Shown: positions 32,886-41,462, counted from the stretch's first letter. The stretch is DNA of 64,000 nucleotides from an uncultured Oscillospiraceae bacterium (GCA_910577525.1 CAJTLI010000001.1:62001-126000); one strand, 5' to 3'. The notes: generated by a model from the letters alone, not told the origin. Numbers and translations are program-made.

Positions 32886-33797
32886 TCAACTCTCCCTGCT
32901 CTTATTCATCACCTGAAACAGGATAAGGCTGATCAGGCTGACCAAAATAATGAGGATCACCGCCATCGCCGAGGCCCGGCCAACAAAGTTTTGCTCGCCA
33001 AATCCGGTGTCATAGATTTTCAAACCTAAAAACCGCGTGACATTCCCAGGCCCTCCCTGCGTCAGAACATAGGGGATATCAAAGGTCTTGAGCATATCGA
33101 TTGAACGCAGAAGCGCACACAGCGCAATGAGATTTTTCATCAGCGGCAGCGTGATATAGCGGAACAGCTGCCATTGGTTCGCGCCGTCCAGCACGGCGGA
33201 CTCATAGGGGCTCTCCGGAAGGGACCGCAGACCGGCATAGAGCATCAGCGTTACAAAGGGAGTGTACTGCCAGACTGTGGCGATCAGCACCGACAAAAAC
33301 GCGTGGTTTGCATCCAGCCACTGGACACCCTGCCCCCCCACCGCCTTCAGAAAATAATTGATTACCCCGAATTCGCCGTGAAACATCAGCTTCCAGATCT
33401 GAGAGACGATACTGGGCGTCATTGCGATCGGGACGATGAGGCAGGCGATGACGATGCTCTTCCCCTTAAACTCGTGGTTGAGGAGCAGTGCGCAGATCAT
33501 TCCCAGGACCAGCTGAATGGCCGTGCCCAGCACCATAAAGAGGACGCTGATTCCTATCGAGTAGTAGAATCCGCTCTCCTCCCCGGAAAACAAGCGCAGA
33601 AAATTAGAGAAACCCAAGAAGGAGACCTGGCTGAACTCCGCGCCCAAACGGTAATTGGTGAGGCTGATAACAAATACGAATAGGATTGGAACAACGAACA
33701 GAAGCAGCATGACCGCCGCCGTCGGAAAAATATAGGGAGCCCATGGGTGCTTACGCAGCCAAGGGTTTGCCGGCCTTATTTTTATATTTCGCCCCAT
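32886..33797 (-). CDS. Sugar ABC transporter permease (MalF type)
   Basis: 303 residues, six transmembrane helices starting at 'YIFPTAAVMLLLFVVPILFV'. The EAA loop is 'YESAVLDGANQWQLFRYITL' and 'PLMKNLIALCALL'. The segment 'DIPYVLTQGGPG' is the classical MalF-family mark. It forms a heterodimer with the next permease. I start at ATG 33797, with GGAGG 7 bases upstream; the ATG at 33803 sits directly on the ribosome site. Confidence 0.92.
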   Translation of the reverse strand: MGRNIKIRPANPWLRKHPWAPYIFPTAAVMLLLFVVPILFVFVISLTNYRLGAEFSQVSFLGFSNFLRLFSGEESGFYYSIGISVLFMVLGTAIQLVLGMICALLLNHEFKGKSIVIACLIVPIAMTPSIVSQIWKLMFHGEFGVINYFLKAVGGQGVQWLDANHAFLSVLIATVWQYTPFVTLMLYAGLRSLPESPYESAVLDGANQWQLFRYITLPLMKNLIALCALLRSIDMLKTFDIPYVLTQGGPGNVTRFLGLKIYDTGFGEQNFVGRASAMAVILIILVSLISLILFQVMNKSRES

Positions 33798-33835
33798 GCG
33801 CATACCTCCAAATTAGAATACGGGTCGGGATATAT

Positions 33836-33872
33836 GCCGGTGGGGCTGAAGGAACTTCTTCAGCCCCACCGG
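33836..33872 (-). other. Stem-loop between binding-protein and permease genes
   Basis: GCCGGTGGGGCTGAAG pairs with CTTCAGCCCCACCGG around a short loop, with no T-run. In binding-protein operons such a hairpin after the first gene usually protects its mRNA or dampens read-through, so that the binding protein is made in excess. Confidence 0.7.
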
Positions 33873-33899
33873 GCCCATTTCTGTAAAGCCTATTGCCAA

Positions 33900-35321
33900 C
33901 TAAGCGGACTGTTCTGCCAAAATCGCCTCGATCTGACGTTGGGCATTCTCCGCAGCCTGTTGGGCTGTGATCTCGCCAACCTCAGCCCGGTTGATCTCAT
34001 TGCCGATGACCGCCATGAAGCTGAGCACGTTGATGGACGGATAGTTATAGGTCACACCGCGCTCCGCCAGCTCGCCGGCCGTGTTAAGCGCGGAGAAGAT
34101 GGCTGTGTTCGACGGACTCATGGCCAGAATTTCCGGGTCTTCAAATACCGACGTGCGGCAGGGAACGCCTCCGGCCAGGTTATAGGTCTTCGCCGTGCCG
34201 CGGCTTGTCATATACATGGAGAACGCATAGGCGGCCTCCTTGTTCTGGCTGTCTGTGGGAATTCCCAGACTCCAGCCGGCTACGGCGCCGCTCTCCCCCG
34301 CCGGTCCGCTGGGGATATCGAAATAGCCGACATTTCCCGCCACCGTAGAGGAGGCCGGGTCCTCCACCATATAGGCCAGAGAGGTCGCGTCAAACCACAT
34401 GGCGCACTTTCCCTGGGCGAAGAGGGCCGCGCCGTCTTCATGGTTCATGCTGGCGATATCCGGCGAGGAGCACTTGGCCAGGTCCAAAATATACTGGATC
34501 GACTGCACGCTCTCCGGGGAGTCCAGCTGGTACTTCCCGGTGGCGGGATCAATAATTGGCGTGTCAGAGAAGCAGTAGGCGACTGCCATGTGCGCGGAGC
34601 CCACCAGGGTCCCCGCCGCGCCCCGGAAAGAGATCCCGTAATACTCTCCATTCCCGGCCTCCTGGAAGTATTGGCACAGCTCCAGCCACTCATCCAATGT
34701 CTCAGGAGGCTTTTTCCCATGCTCCTCAAAGAGATCGGTTCGATACGCCACAAAACGGCTCTCACCCGCGACCGGCAGAAGGTATGCCTCTCCATCCACC
34801 GACGCGATGCCGTCCCGGAAGGCCAGGAGAATATCCTCATAGTCGTACCACTCCGGCGTCATGACCGGATCGTTCAGATAACCCTCCAGGTTCTCGATAT
34901 ATCCGGCCTTCGCGTATTCGTACACGGTGAAGGCGTCTACCATGTAGACATCAAAGATCCCCGTTTTGGTAGAGGAGTTGGACCGCTGCATGGTTTTCAT
35001 CTCCGTACTGGCAAGAACCCGCGTATTGACCTTGATGCCGGTCAGGGCGGTGAAATCATCTATCATTTCCAGCATCGCAGTGGTCGAGGGGTGGGAAGCC
35101 AGCAGCGCGTTGATGGTAGTCCCGCCATACCGCTCTTTCATCGCCGCGCCCCACTCTGCAAACTCGTTGTCCGCTGTCCCGGGCCCTGTCTGTTCGCCGG
35201 ACCCTGACGGAGAAGCCGCGTCGCTGACAGAGGGATTGCTGCCGCTCGGGTTGCCGCCGCAGGCCGTCATCAGCGAGATGATCAGCAGAAGTGAAACAAA
35301 CTGTAAAAACCGCTTCTTCAT
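33900..35321 (-). CDS. Sugar ABC transporter substrate-binding lipoprotein
   Basis: 473 residues. The lipoprotein signal is 'MKKRFLQFVSLLLIISLMTAC' without its first residue; the lipid cysteine is C21. A Ser/Gly/Pro linker follows (22-50), then a family 1 extracellular solute-binding fold: 'LEMIDDFTALTGIKVNTRVL', 'IFDVYMVDAFTVYEYAKAGY', 'YRTDLFEEHGKKPPETLDEW', 'FAQGKCAMWFDATSLA', 'GAVAGWSLGIPTDSQNKEAA'. It captures the substrate outside the membrane; by context, a cell-wall amino sugar or muropeptide. ATG at 35321 follows GGGAGG. It lies 92 bases behind murQ without a terminator. Confidence 0.92.
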   Translation of the reverse strand: MKKRFLQFVSLLLIISLMTACGGNPSGSNPSVSDAASPSGSGEQTGPGTADNEFAEWGAAMKERYGGTTINALLASHPSTTAMLEMIDDFTALTGIKVNTRVLASTEMKTMQRSNSSTKTGIFDVYMVDAFTVYEYAKAGYIENLEGYLNDPVMTPEWYDYEDILLAFRDGIASVDGEAYLLPVAGESRFVAYRTDLFEEHGKKPPETLDEWLELCQYFQEAGNGEYYGISFRGAAGTLVGSAHMAVAYCFSDTPIIDPATGKYQLDSPESVQSIQYILDLAKCSSPDIASMNHEDGAALFAQGKCAMWFDATSLAYMVEDPASSTVAGNVGYFDIPSGPAGESGAVAGWSLGIPTDSQNKEAAYAFSMYMTSRGTAKTYNLAGGVPCRTSVFEDPEILAMSPSNTAIFSALNTAGELAERGVTYNYPSINVLSFMAVIGNEINRAEVGEITAQQAAENAQRQIEAILAEQSA

Positions 35322-35413
35322 TAATCATATCCTCCCTATTCATAATTTATTTGAAGTAATGTGGCGTCTGGCTTCTCCGGGAAATGCAGATCATCCGTCT
35401 TTGCAAACTAGGG

Positions 35414-36322
35414 CTATTTCTGTGCCGACTCAAGTACCGCACGCAATACGCCTCGATGCCGCGACAGGGCCGCGCCCGCTTCCTTCGCCTCCATACCGGT
35501 CAGAAGCGTCAGAATTGCCACTTTGACCTGGCCATTGGCCTCTTCCAGGGCATGTTCGGCTGTGGCCTGTTCCACGCCCGCGATCAAACGAATGATCCGC
35601 ACGGCCCGCGCCTGCAATTTTTGATTGTTGGCCAGCAGGTCCACCATGTAATTTTGATAAACGCGCCCCAGCTTGATCATCGTGCCTGTGGAAAGCATAT
35701 TTAAAACTAGTTTCTGCGCTGTGCCGGCTTTCATGCGAGTGGAGCCCATTACCACCTCCGCACCGGTGACGACCTCAATGGGGATATCCACTATTTGAGA
35801 GAGCTTCGAGTCTGCTGTGTTGCAGATGCCCACCGTGAGAGCCCCCCGGGCCAACGCCTCCCGAATGGCGGCCAAAACGTATGGGGTGCGGCCGCTGGCC
35901 GCGATCCCGACTACAACGTCCTTCGCACACACACGGTTCCGGACAATGTCGGACACACCATCCTCTTCGCTGTCCTCAATCCCCTCAATCGACTCCACCA
36001 GAGCCTGTTCTCCGCCGGCGATGATTCCGGCCACCATGCCGGGAGGTGTCCCGTAGGTAGGGACACATTCGCTGGCGTCCAAAACCCCCAGCCGGCCGCT
36101 TGTTCCAGCACCGATGTACAGCAAGCGTCCGCCTTCTCCCAGCTGCTCTGCGATGCGATCCACCGCCTCCGCGATCCGGGGAACCGCGCAGGAAACCGCC
36201 ATCGGAACGGTTTGGTCAGCCCGATTGATGAGCTCCATCATCTCCAACGTACTGCTTCGATCAATCTGCAAAGTGTCTGAATTGTTCTGCTCTGTTGACA
36301 GTAGGTCCATTTTTTCATCCAC
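35414..36322 (-). CDS. murQ: N-acetylmuramic acid 6-phosphate etherase
   Basis: 302 residues (E. coli and B. subtilis MurQ are about 300). It cleaves the lactyl ether of MurNAc-6-phosphate to give GlcNAc-6-phosphate and D-lactate. SIS fold: 'RLLYIGAGTSGRLGVLDASE', 'CVPTYGTPPGMVAGIIAGGE', 'DVVVGIAASGRTPYVLAAIR', 'GAEVVMGSTRMKAGTAQKLV', 'LNMLSTGTMIKLG'. The catalytic glutamate lies in 'VLDASECVPTYG'. I choose GTG at 36322, 8 bases after GGAGG; TTG at 36337 overlaps the ribosome site. First gene of the operon. Confidence 0.95.
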   Translation of the reverse strand: MDEKMDLLSTEQNNSDTLQIDRSSTLEMMELINRADQTVPMAVSCAVPRIAEAVDRIAEQLGEGGRLLYIGAGTSGRLGVLDASECVPTYGTPPGMVAGIIAGGEQALVESIEGIEDSEEDGVSDIVRNRVCAKDVVVGIAASGRTPYVLAAIREALARGALTVGICNTADSKLSQIVDIPIEVVTGAEVVMGSTRMKAGTAQKLVLNMLSTGTMIKLGRVYQNYMVDLLANNQKLQARAVRIIRLIAGVEQATAEHALEEANGQVKVAILTLLTGMEAKEAGAALSRHRGVLRAVLESAQK

Positions 36323-36376
36323 GGCATCGACCTCCAATCCTTCTGCTGTTTGGCGTTTAGTTCAGTGGATGAATTG

Positions 36377-36405
36377 ATTATAGCATGGCCCCGCCGGTAT
36401 GTCAA
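36377..36405 (-). promoter_or_regulatory. Sigma-A promoter of the murQ operon
   Basis: Minus-strand TTGACA (36405-36400) and TATAAT (36382-36377), both perfect, 17 bases apart. Such a strong promoter implies repression, probably by the RpiR-family regulator of the operon. Confidence 0.9.
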
Positions 36406-36406
36406 C

Positions 36407-36457
36407 TAAAACTTTCATTGTACGAAAATTTCTAAAACTTTATTTTATTAAAACTTT
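36407..36457. promoter_or_regulatory. Three TAAAACTTT repeats upstream of the murQ promoter (operator candidate)
   Basis: TAAAACTTT occurs at 36407-36415, 36433-36441 and 36449-36457, directly upstream of the -35 box. Between the first two lies a near-palindrome, CGAAAATTTC (from 36423). Nine-base direct repeats in an AT-rich island inside GC-rich DNA look like protein-binding sites. Confidence 0.55.
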
Positions 36458-36520
36458 TGAACTCCGGTATCCCTCGCAATGGCACGGCGCCACAGCAGCA
36501 ACCGGCCTGTTCCCAGAGAA

Positions 36521-36688
36521 TTAAGGAAGGACTGATTCAATCGGCAAGAGCGATTCGCGCGAGATTTTTTGCCACAGCGAGGCGGGATGACCCAGGAATC
36601 ATTGTGTTTATTTCAAGAAATCGCAACGAAGTTGTGGCAAAAAAGATCTGCAAAGCGCCGCAGACGCATTGAATCAGTCCTTCCTTAA
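36521..36688. repeat. MITE-like element, copy B (168 bp)
   Basis: TTAAGGAAGGACTGATTCAA at the left and TTGAATCAGTCCTTCCTTAA at the right are perfect 20-bp terminal inverted repeats. The interior, read in reverse, is nearly identical to 5127-5295. There is no coding frame. Perfect ends suggest a recent insertion. Confidence 0.88.
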
Positions 36689-37102
36689 CTGGACAGGCCG
36701 TAACCTCTCAGCCCCGGACAGCATGAGCTGAAAGGCGGTCCGGTCATTCCTGGTACAGCCAGCATCCCCCAATCTACGCTGCACTCCGTTCAAGTGAGCG
36801 GCAACACCGCCTCAGACACCGCGGTCCGCATCACCGATGGCCTGAGGCTCCCGCTGGACAGCCTGACCGGCGACGCGGACCTGGCGGAAAAAGACCCGCT
36901 GTTTGGGCGTGTTGACAGTTTTCAAACAAGCCCTGGCCGGAGGGGCAAGAAACGGCCCACTCCACAGAAAAAGCGAAGAAAATACAAAGAAGGTGCATGA
37001 TTCAGCTTAAACATGAACCATGTACCTTCTTTGTAATGTCAGCAATGAATCAGGTTAGTCCATCCGAGGATGGAAAAGTGGCGATTTGGCCTGGAAAAGA
37101 TA
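36689..37102. other. Non-coding stretch with a long inverted repeat
   Basis: I see no supported gene. One frame from 36794 (68 codons, no ribosome site) matches nothing I know. An inverted repeat with 17-bp arms and one mismatch lies at 36983-36999 and 37019-37035 (arms TACAAAGAAGGTGCATG and CATGTACCTTCTTTGTA), enclosing 19 bases. It could be a decayed insertion or an RNA hairpin. Confidence 0.4.
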
Positions 37103-37147
37103 AAATGGGCGGAGAATGGATGAAATTCCATTCTCCGCCCATTTTTT
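37103..37147. terminator. Bidirectional terminator after the PilZ gene
   Basis: An 18-bp perfect stem, AAATGGGCGGAGAATGGA / TCCATTCTCCGCCCATTT, loop of 6, with T6 on the plus side and TTTTATCTTTT on the minus side. Confidence 0.88.
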
Positions 37148-37213
37148 CCAATCCCATCTGACAGATGCCGTAATTGTAAACTCCTTGGCTTACTGTTTTA
37201 CGGAAACTTACCT

Positions 37214-37897
37214 TCAGAAGCGCGCCCTTTTTTTGCGCTGAGCGTCAAAAATATTCTGGGTGATTCGGTCCTGGTCGGCCTCGGCCAGCTCCAGGAACCG
37301 GCAGCCGTACTCGAACTTGGAGTCCCCCTTGTCAATGACGCGCAGCACCTCGCAGTACATGACGGAGGTCTCCCGGTCCTCCAGCAGCCTGACCTTCAGG
37401 AGAAACTTGTCGTGGAGGTGGAGCTCGTGGTCAATGCCGACGCACGCGCCCCCTACGCTGATATTCAGCAGCCTGCACTCCCGTTCGCCGGCCCCAAAGC
37501 CGCCGAACAGGGTGAGAGTGGCGTCCAGATTGGTGTCCAGACGGAAAAAGGCCCGGTCGTTGCCCGCCCGGACGATCTGCAGCTCCTCCACCTTCCACAC
37601 GTGCTTGGGCTTGGGGGAGATGGTGCCCTCCATATAGACCGCCTTGCGCTCGTAGTCGCTGAAGCCCCGAATCCGCACCCGGACAGGCTCCTCCTCCGTG
37701 GGAAGCAGCGCCTCGGTGTACTGGTACAGCTCCGCCCGCGTTCCCTGGAGGTTGGCCAGCTTGGCGCCGAACAGCAGGCGGCCGTCAAAGTTCGTCACCT
37801 CCACCCGCATACCGGAATAGATTTCGGGCTCCGGCTCGGACTGGGCGGCCTTCCTTTCCGGCCGCGCTTTTTTTCGAAATAAATTCAGTACGCCCAT
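37214..37897 (-). CDS. PilZ-domain protein
   Basis: 227 residues. The N-terminal half (20-115) is a YcgR-like beta-barrel ('GMRVEVTNFDGRLLFGAKLA', 'VRVRIRGFSDYERKAVYMEG'). The C-terminal PilZ domain has both c-di-GMP motifs: R-x-x-x-R in 'DRAFFRLDTN' and N-x-S-x-x-G in 'LLNISVGGACVGID'. It should bind c-di-GMP and act on a motility or envelope target. ATG at 37897 has AAGGGG 8 bases upstream; the frame stays open further upstream, but that part has no domain character. No flagellar genes are near. Confidence 0.88.
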   Translation of the reverse strand: MGVLNLFRKKARPERKAAQSEPEPEIYSGMRVEVTNFDGRLLFGAKLANLQGTRAELYQYTEALLPTEEEPVRVRIRGFSDYERKAVYMEGTISPKPKHVWKVEELQIVRAGNDRAFFRLDTNLDATLTLFGGFGAGERECRLLNISVGGACVGIDHELHLHDKFLLKVRLLEDRETSVMYCEVLRVIDKGDSKFEYGCRFLELAEADQDRITQNIFDAQRKKRARF

Positions 37898-38116
37898 GTC
37901 TGTATCCCCTTCCCAAAAGACCGGACAAACAGGCGGTGAAGAAAGAACCGGCCCGGCAGGCGGAAACATTCCAAAACGCCGCCCGGACATGCAATCGGTG
38001 CTTTTCAAAGCCTGTTTTTCTTGATATAATGAAGATAGCACGTTTGATTGTGCCTGTCAATAAAAAGGAGCGTTTTTGGCAAACTATCGAAAAACAATTC
38101 AGAGGAGAGATAAACG

Positions 38117-38737
38117 ATGGACAAGGAAGTCATGTATCAGCTGTCCTACGGCCTGTTCGTCCTGACCTCCGCCGCCGGGGGCCGGGAGAGCGGCTGCATC
38201 ATCAACACGGCGTGTCAAGTGACCAGCCAGCCCAATCGAATCAGCATCGCGGTGAACAAGGCCAATTTCACCCACGGCCTGGTGAAGGAGAGCGGACAGT
38301 TTAACCTGTCCATTCTCAGCCAGTCCGCCGGATTTGACACATTCCGCCATTTCGGCTTCCAGTCCGGCCGGGAGACGGACAAGTTCGCCGGATACGGGGC
38401 CTGCCGCAGGGCGGCCAACGGCCTTTACTATGTGACGGAGGGGACCAACGGCGTGATCAGCGCCAGGGTGGAGCAGAGCCTGGATCTGGGCAGCCACACG
38501 CTGTTCATCGCCGGGGTGGAGGACCTGAAGCTCCTGTCCGGCGAGCCCTCCGCCACCTACGCCTATTACCAGGCCCACATCAAGCCCCGCCCTCAGGCGC
38601 CCGCGGCCTCCGGGGGAAAGACGGTCTGGCGCTGCAAGGTGTGCGGCTATGTCTACGAGGGAGAGGAGCTGCCGGAGGACTTCATCTGTCCGCTGTGCAA
38701 GCATCCCGCCTCGGACTTTGAAAAGGTGACCCTGTAA
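38117..38737 (+). CDS. Flavin reductase-like domain fused to rubredoxin (Hrb type)
   Basis: 206 residues. The N-terminal flavin-reductase-like FMN-binding domain (1-150) has 'SGCIINTACQVTSQPNRISI', 'GQFNLSILSQSAGFDTFRHF' and 'SHTLFIAGVEDLKLLSGEPS'. The C-terminal rubredoxin (168-206) has both iron knuckles, 'WRCKVCGYVYEGEELPEDFI' and 'CPLCKHPASDFEKV'. This is the layout of high-molecular-weight rubredoxin (Hrb), which passes electrons to flavodiiron proteins that remove O2 or NO. ATG at 38117 follows GAGGAGAGA. A -10 TATAAT at 38025-38030 lies upstream. Confidence 0.93.
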   Translation: MDKEVMYQLSYGLFVLTSAAGGRESGCIINTACQVTSQPNRISIAVNKANFTHGLVKESGQFNLSILSQSAGFDTFRHFGFQSGRETDKFAGYGACRRAANGLYYVTEGTNGVISARVEQSLDLGSHTLFIAGVEDLKLLSGEPSATYAYYQAHIKPRPQAPAASGGKTVWRCKVCGYVYEGEELPEDFICPLCKHPASDFEKVTL

Positions 38738-38854
38738 AATCAATTCGTCCGCGCGCCTGGAAACCGGGCGCGCGGACGCCGTTTGAGAGGGCGGGCGGTC
38801 CGGCCCCGCCAAAACCGGGGCGGGGAAAGGGGCGGATTTTCGTTGTTTTGTTCC

Positions 38855-38883
38855 TTGCGTTTTTGGATCGGGAATGCTATGAT
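38855..38883 (+). promoter_or_regulatory. Promoter of the CPA2 antiporter gene
   Basis: TTGCGT (38855-38860), 17-base spacer, TATGAT (38878-38883). A hairpin of the preceding gene (GTCCGCGCGCC / GGGCGCGCGGAC) lies at about 38748-38778. Confidence 0.65.
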
Positions 38884-38956
38884 GTGTACCGCTTGAAAGG
38901 CGCGCGGGCCCGCGCCCAGGCGGGAGCCCGCTGTTTCAAAAAATCGAGGTGTCATT

Positions 38957-40270
38957 ATGGAAATCCTGATCCAGTTATCCGCCTGCCTGGTGGGCGGACT
39001 GCTGATGTCCCGTTTGGCAAAGCTGCTGAACCTGCCCGCCGTCACCGCCTATCTGGTGGCGGGCCTGCTGATGGGCCCCTATCTCCTGGGGGCGCTGGAT
39101 GTCACCGGCATCGGCTTCGGCACGCCCGAGGCGGTGGCCCGCCTGGACATCATCTCCCAGGTGGCGCTGGGCTTTATCGCCTTTACCATCGGCAATGAGT
39201 TCCGGCTGGAGCAGCTCAAGAGCATGGGGAAACAGGCCATCACGGTGGGTATTTTGCAGGCGGTGGCCACCACCGCCCTGGTGGACGCGGCCCTGGTGGC
39301 CCTCCACTTCCTCAACCCCGACCTGATCTCCGTCTCCTCCGCCATCACCCTGGGCGCCATCGCCGCTGCCACCGCCCCCGCCGCCACCCTGATGGTGGTG
39401 CGGCAGTATAAGGCAGACGGCCCGCTGACCCGTCTGCTGCTGCTGGTGGTGGCCATCGACGACGCAGTGGGACTGGTGCTGTTCTCCGCCTCCTTCGGCG
39501 TGGCCACCGCGCTGGAGAGCGGCTCCATCAGCCTGCTCACCGTGCTGGTGGAGCCGGTGATCGAAATCGCGCTGTCCCTGGGGCTGGGCGCCTTCGCGGG
39601 CTGGGTGCTGTTCTGGGTGGAGAAGTTCTTCCACTCCCGCAGCAAGCGCCTGTCCATCTCCATCGGCTTTGTGCTGCTCACCGTTGGGCTGTCCATGCTG
39701 GAGTTTGAGCTGAACGGCGTCCACTGCGGGTTTTCCCTGCTGCTGGTGTGCATGATGACGGGCACGGTCTTCTGCAACATCTGCGACTTCTCCGAGGAGC
39801 TGATGGGCCGGGTGGACGGCTGGACCGCGCCGCTGTTCGTGCTGTTCTTCGTATTGAGCGGCGCGGAGCTGAATCTGACCATCCTATCCAACCCCATGGT
39901 GCTGCTCATCGGCCTGGTATATATCGTCTTCCGCTCTCTGGGCAAGTATCTGGGGGCCTATGGCAGCTGCGCCCTGACCGGGTGCAGCGAGAACATCCAA
40001 AAGCACCTGGGCGTCACCCTGCTGCCCCAGGCGGGAGTGGCCCTGGGCATGGCCCTCACCGCCCAGCAGCTGGCCGACGGCGCGGTGGTGCGCAGCGTGG
40101 TGCTGTTCTCCGTGCTGGTGTACGAGCTGGTGGGTCCGGCGCTGACCAAGCGCTCCCTCATCGCCGCGGGCGAGATCCACGAGGAGGGCCGGACCAGCGC
40201 CCGGACAAAGAACACCTCCAAGCCCTCGGTCAAGCTGGACGGCGGGGCACCCGCCCAGCGGGAGAGATAA
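38957..40270 (+). CDS. Cation:proton antiporter (CPA2 / KefB-like)
   Basis: 437 residues with 12 or so transmembrane helices and no C-terminal TrkA-N domain. Family marks: 'RLAKLLNLPAVTAYLVAGLL', 'MGPYLLG', the conserved 'LGFIAFTIGNEFRLEQLK', 'AAATAPAATLMVVRQYKADG', then 'LLLVVAIDDAVGLVLFSASF', which contains the Asp of the transport site. It exchanges Na+ or K+ for protons. The tail is basic and soluble (405-437). ATG at 38957 follows CGAGG. Confidence 0.9.
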   Translation: MEILIQLSACLVGGLLMSRLAKLLNLPAVTAYLVAGLLMGPYLLGALDVTGIGFGTPEAVARLDIISQVALGFIAFTIGNEFRLEQLKSMGKQAITVGILQAVATTALVDAALVALHFLNPDLISVSSAITLGAIAAATAPAATLMVVRQYKADGPLTRLLLLVVAIDDAVGLVLFSASFGVATALESGSISLLTVLVEPVIEIALSLGLGAFAGWVLFWVEKFFHSRSKRLSISIGFVLLTVGLSMLEFELNGVHCGFSLLLVCMMTGTVFCNICDFSEELMGRVDGWTAPLFVLFFVLSGAELNLTILSNPMVLLIGLVYIVFRSLGKYLGAYGSCALTGCSENIQKHLGVTLLPQAGVALGMALTAQQLADGAVVRSVVLFSVLVYELVGPALTKRSLIAAGEIHEEGRTSARTKNTSKPSVKLDGGAPAQRER

Positions 40271-40391
40271 ATCCTCTTTTTCCGGGTGAAGTCCGGGCGC
40301 AGGGCCCTTCCTTGAGCAGGAATTCTTTGGAGCGGCCTGCTCCTGTAGTACGCGGAGGTTTTCCGGGCATACTAGGGGCGAGGTGATCCCA

Positions 40392-40820
40392 ATGCTCAGT
40401 GAGAATCAACTGCTCAACCACATCTATCAGACCGCCGAGATGGGCCGGGAGGGCATCCAGTCTGTGCTGAAATACGCCGGGGAGCCCAAGCTGGTCAGCG
40501 CCCTCAACAGTCAGATGGACGAATATGAACAGCTGCAAAACGCCGCCGGGGCCCTGCTTCAGGCCCGGGGGGAGCCCCCCAAGGGCATTGGCCCCATGGC
40601 CAGGGTCTCCTCCGAGGTCATGAGTACCATGAAGGCCATGACGGACCGTTCGGCCAGCAACATCGCGGAGATGGTGATTCAGGGCTCCACCATGGGCGTG
40701 ACCAAGAGCCTGCGCACCATCCGGGACTGCGACCTCCGGGACAACGGCGTGCGCCGCCTGGCGGACCGGCTGCTGGAGACGGAGCGGGCCAACATCGAGC
40801 AGATGAAGCGGTTTCTGTAA
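40392..40820 (+). CDS. Helical hypothetical protein, ferritin-like bundle suspected
   Basis: 142 residues, almost all helix: 'NQLLNHIYQTAEMGREGIQS', 'LVSALNSQMDEYEQLQNAAG', 'VMSTMKAMTDRSASNIAEMV', 'ADRLLETERANIEQMKRFL'. Four long amphipathic helices suggest a four-helix bundle like DUF2383/ferritin-like proteins. The Glu residues could bind metal, but no E-x-x-H pair is present. No signal peptide. ATG at 40392 has GAGGTG 8 bases upstream. It may follow the antiporter in one transcript (121-base gap, no terminator seen). Confidence 0.72.
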   Translation: MLSENQLLNHIYQTAEMGREGIQSVLKYAGEPKLVSALNSQMDEYEQLQNAAGALLQARGEPPKGIGPMARVSSEVMSTMKAMTDRSASNIAEMVIQGSTMGVTKSLRTIRDCDLRDNGVRRLADRLLETERANIEQMKRFL

Positions 40821-40828
40821 GCGAAACA

Positions 40829-40859
40829 AAGGGCCTCCGCGTCCGCGGAGGCCCTTTCC
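40829..40859 (+). terminator. Terminator after the helical protein gene
   Basis: AAAGGGCCTCCGCG pairs with CGCGGAGGCCCTTT around a TC loop, 9 bases after the stop codon. The T-run is short. Confidence 0.8.
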
Positions 40860-40866
40860 CCTACTT

Positions 40867-40935
40867 TTGGGAAGCGCTGGTTTAAATGCGCCTGCGGCAT
40901 CTTGCGAAAAACCCGCGCCATAATTTTATTGCATG
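40867..40935. repeat. Degenerate half of the MITE-like repeat
   Basis: GGGAAGCGCTGGTTTAAATG and GCGGCATCTTGCGAAAA recall the left end of the 5127 element, but the right terminal repeat is absent. A decayed or truncated copy between convergent genes. Confidence 0.45.
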
Positions 40936-40942
40936 CAGGCTC

Positions 40943-41335
40943 CTAATTCAGCGAGCTTGGTCCGAAGCCGTGGGGCAGCAGCTCCTTCAGGGAGAGCTTC
41001 ACATAGTCCCCGTCTCCCCGGGCCACCAGCACGGTGAGTTCGGGGGCGAATTCATAGAGCACCTGCCGGCAGACGCCGCAGGGCCAGCAGTAGTCGGCGC
41101 TTCTGCCCGCCACGGCGATGGCGGTGAACTGGGTGTATCCCTCGCTGACAGCCTTTGCCAGGGCGGTGCGCTCGGCGCAGATAGTGGGGCCGTAGGCGGC
41201 GTTTTCGATGTTGCAGCCGGTAAACACCGTGCCGTCGGCGCAGAGCAGAGCCGCCCCCACGGGAAAGTGGGAGTAGGGCACGTAGGAGCGCTCCAGCATG
41301 GCGAAGGCCCGGTCCACCAGGGCTTGGTCGGTCAT
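40943..41335 (-). CDS. cdd: Cytidine deaminase
   Basis: 130 residues, the short tetrameric type. It deaminates cytidine and deoxycytidine to uridines for pyrimidine salvage. The zinc site is complete: 'CAERTALAKA' (Cys and catalytic Glu) and 'PCGVCRQVLYEF' (two Cys). 'YVPYSHFPVGAALLC' is the family N-terminal mark, and 'TGCNIENAAYGPTICAERTA' the substrate loop. ATG at 41335 has AAAGGAG 8 bases upstream. A TATACT -10 box lies in its leader near 41400. Confidence 0.95.
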   Translation of the reverse strand: MTDQALVDRAFAMLERSYVPYSHFPVGAALLCADGTVFTGCNIENAAYGPTICAERTALAKAVSEGYTQFTAIAVAGRSADYCWPCGVCRQVLYEFAPELTVLVARGDGDYVKLSLKELLPHGFGPSSLN

Positions 41336-41462
41336 ATTCAAAACTCCTTTCCAAATGCTGTCTTTTCCCGGGGAAAGCCCGGCCGGCCCCCGGTTTCTAT
41401 AGTATATCAGGTTTTTCCCCGGGACGAAAGGGGAAAACTGCGGGAAACGGCGATTTTTGTTG

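Noticed and set aside
36794..37000. 68-codon frame with a basic C-terminus
   Set aside because: GTG start without ribosome site, no recognisable family, in a stretch of decayed and repeated DNA.
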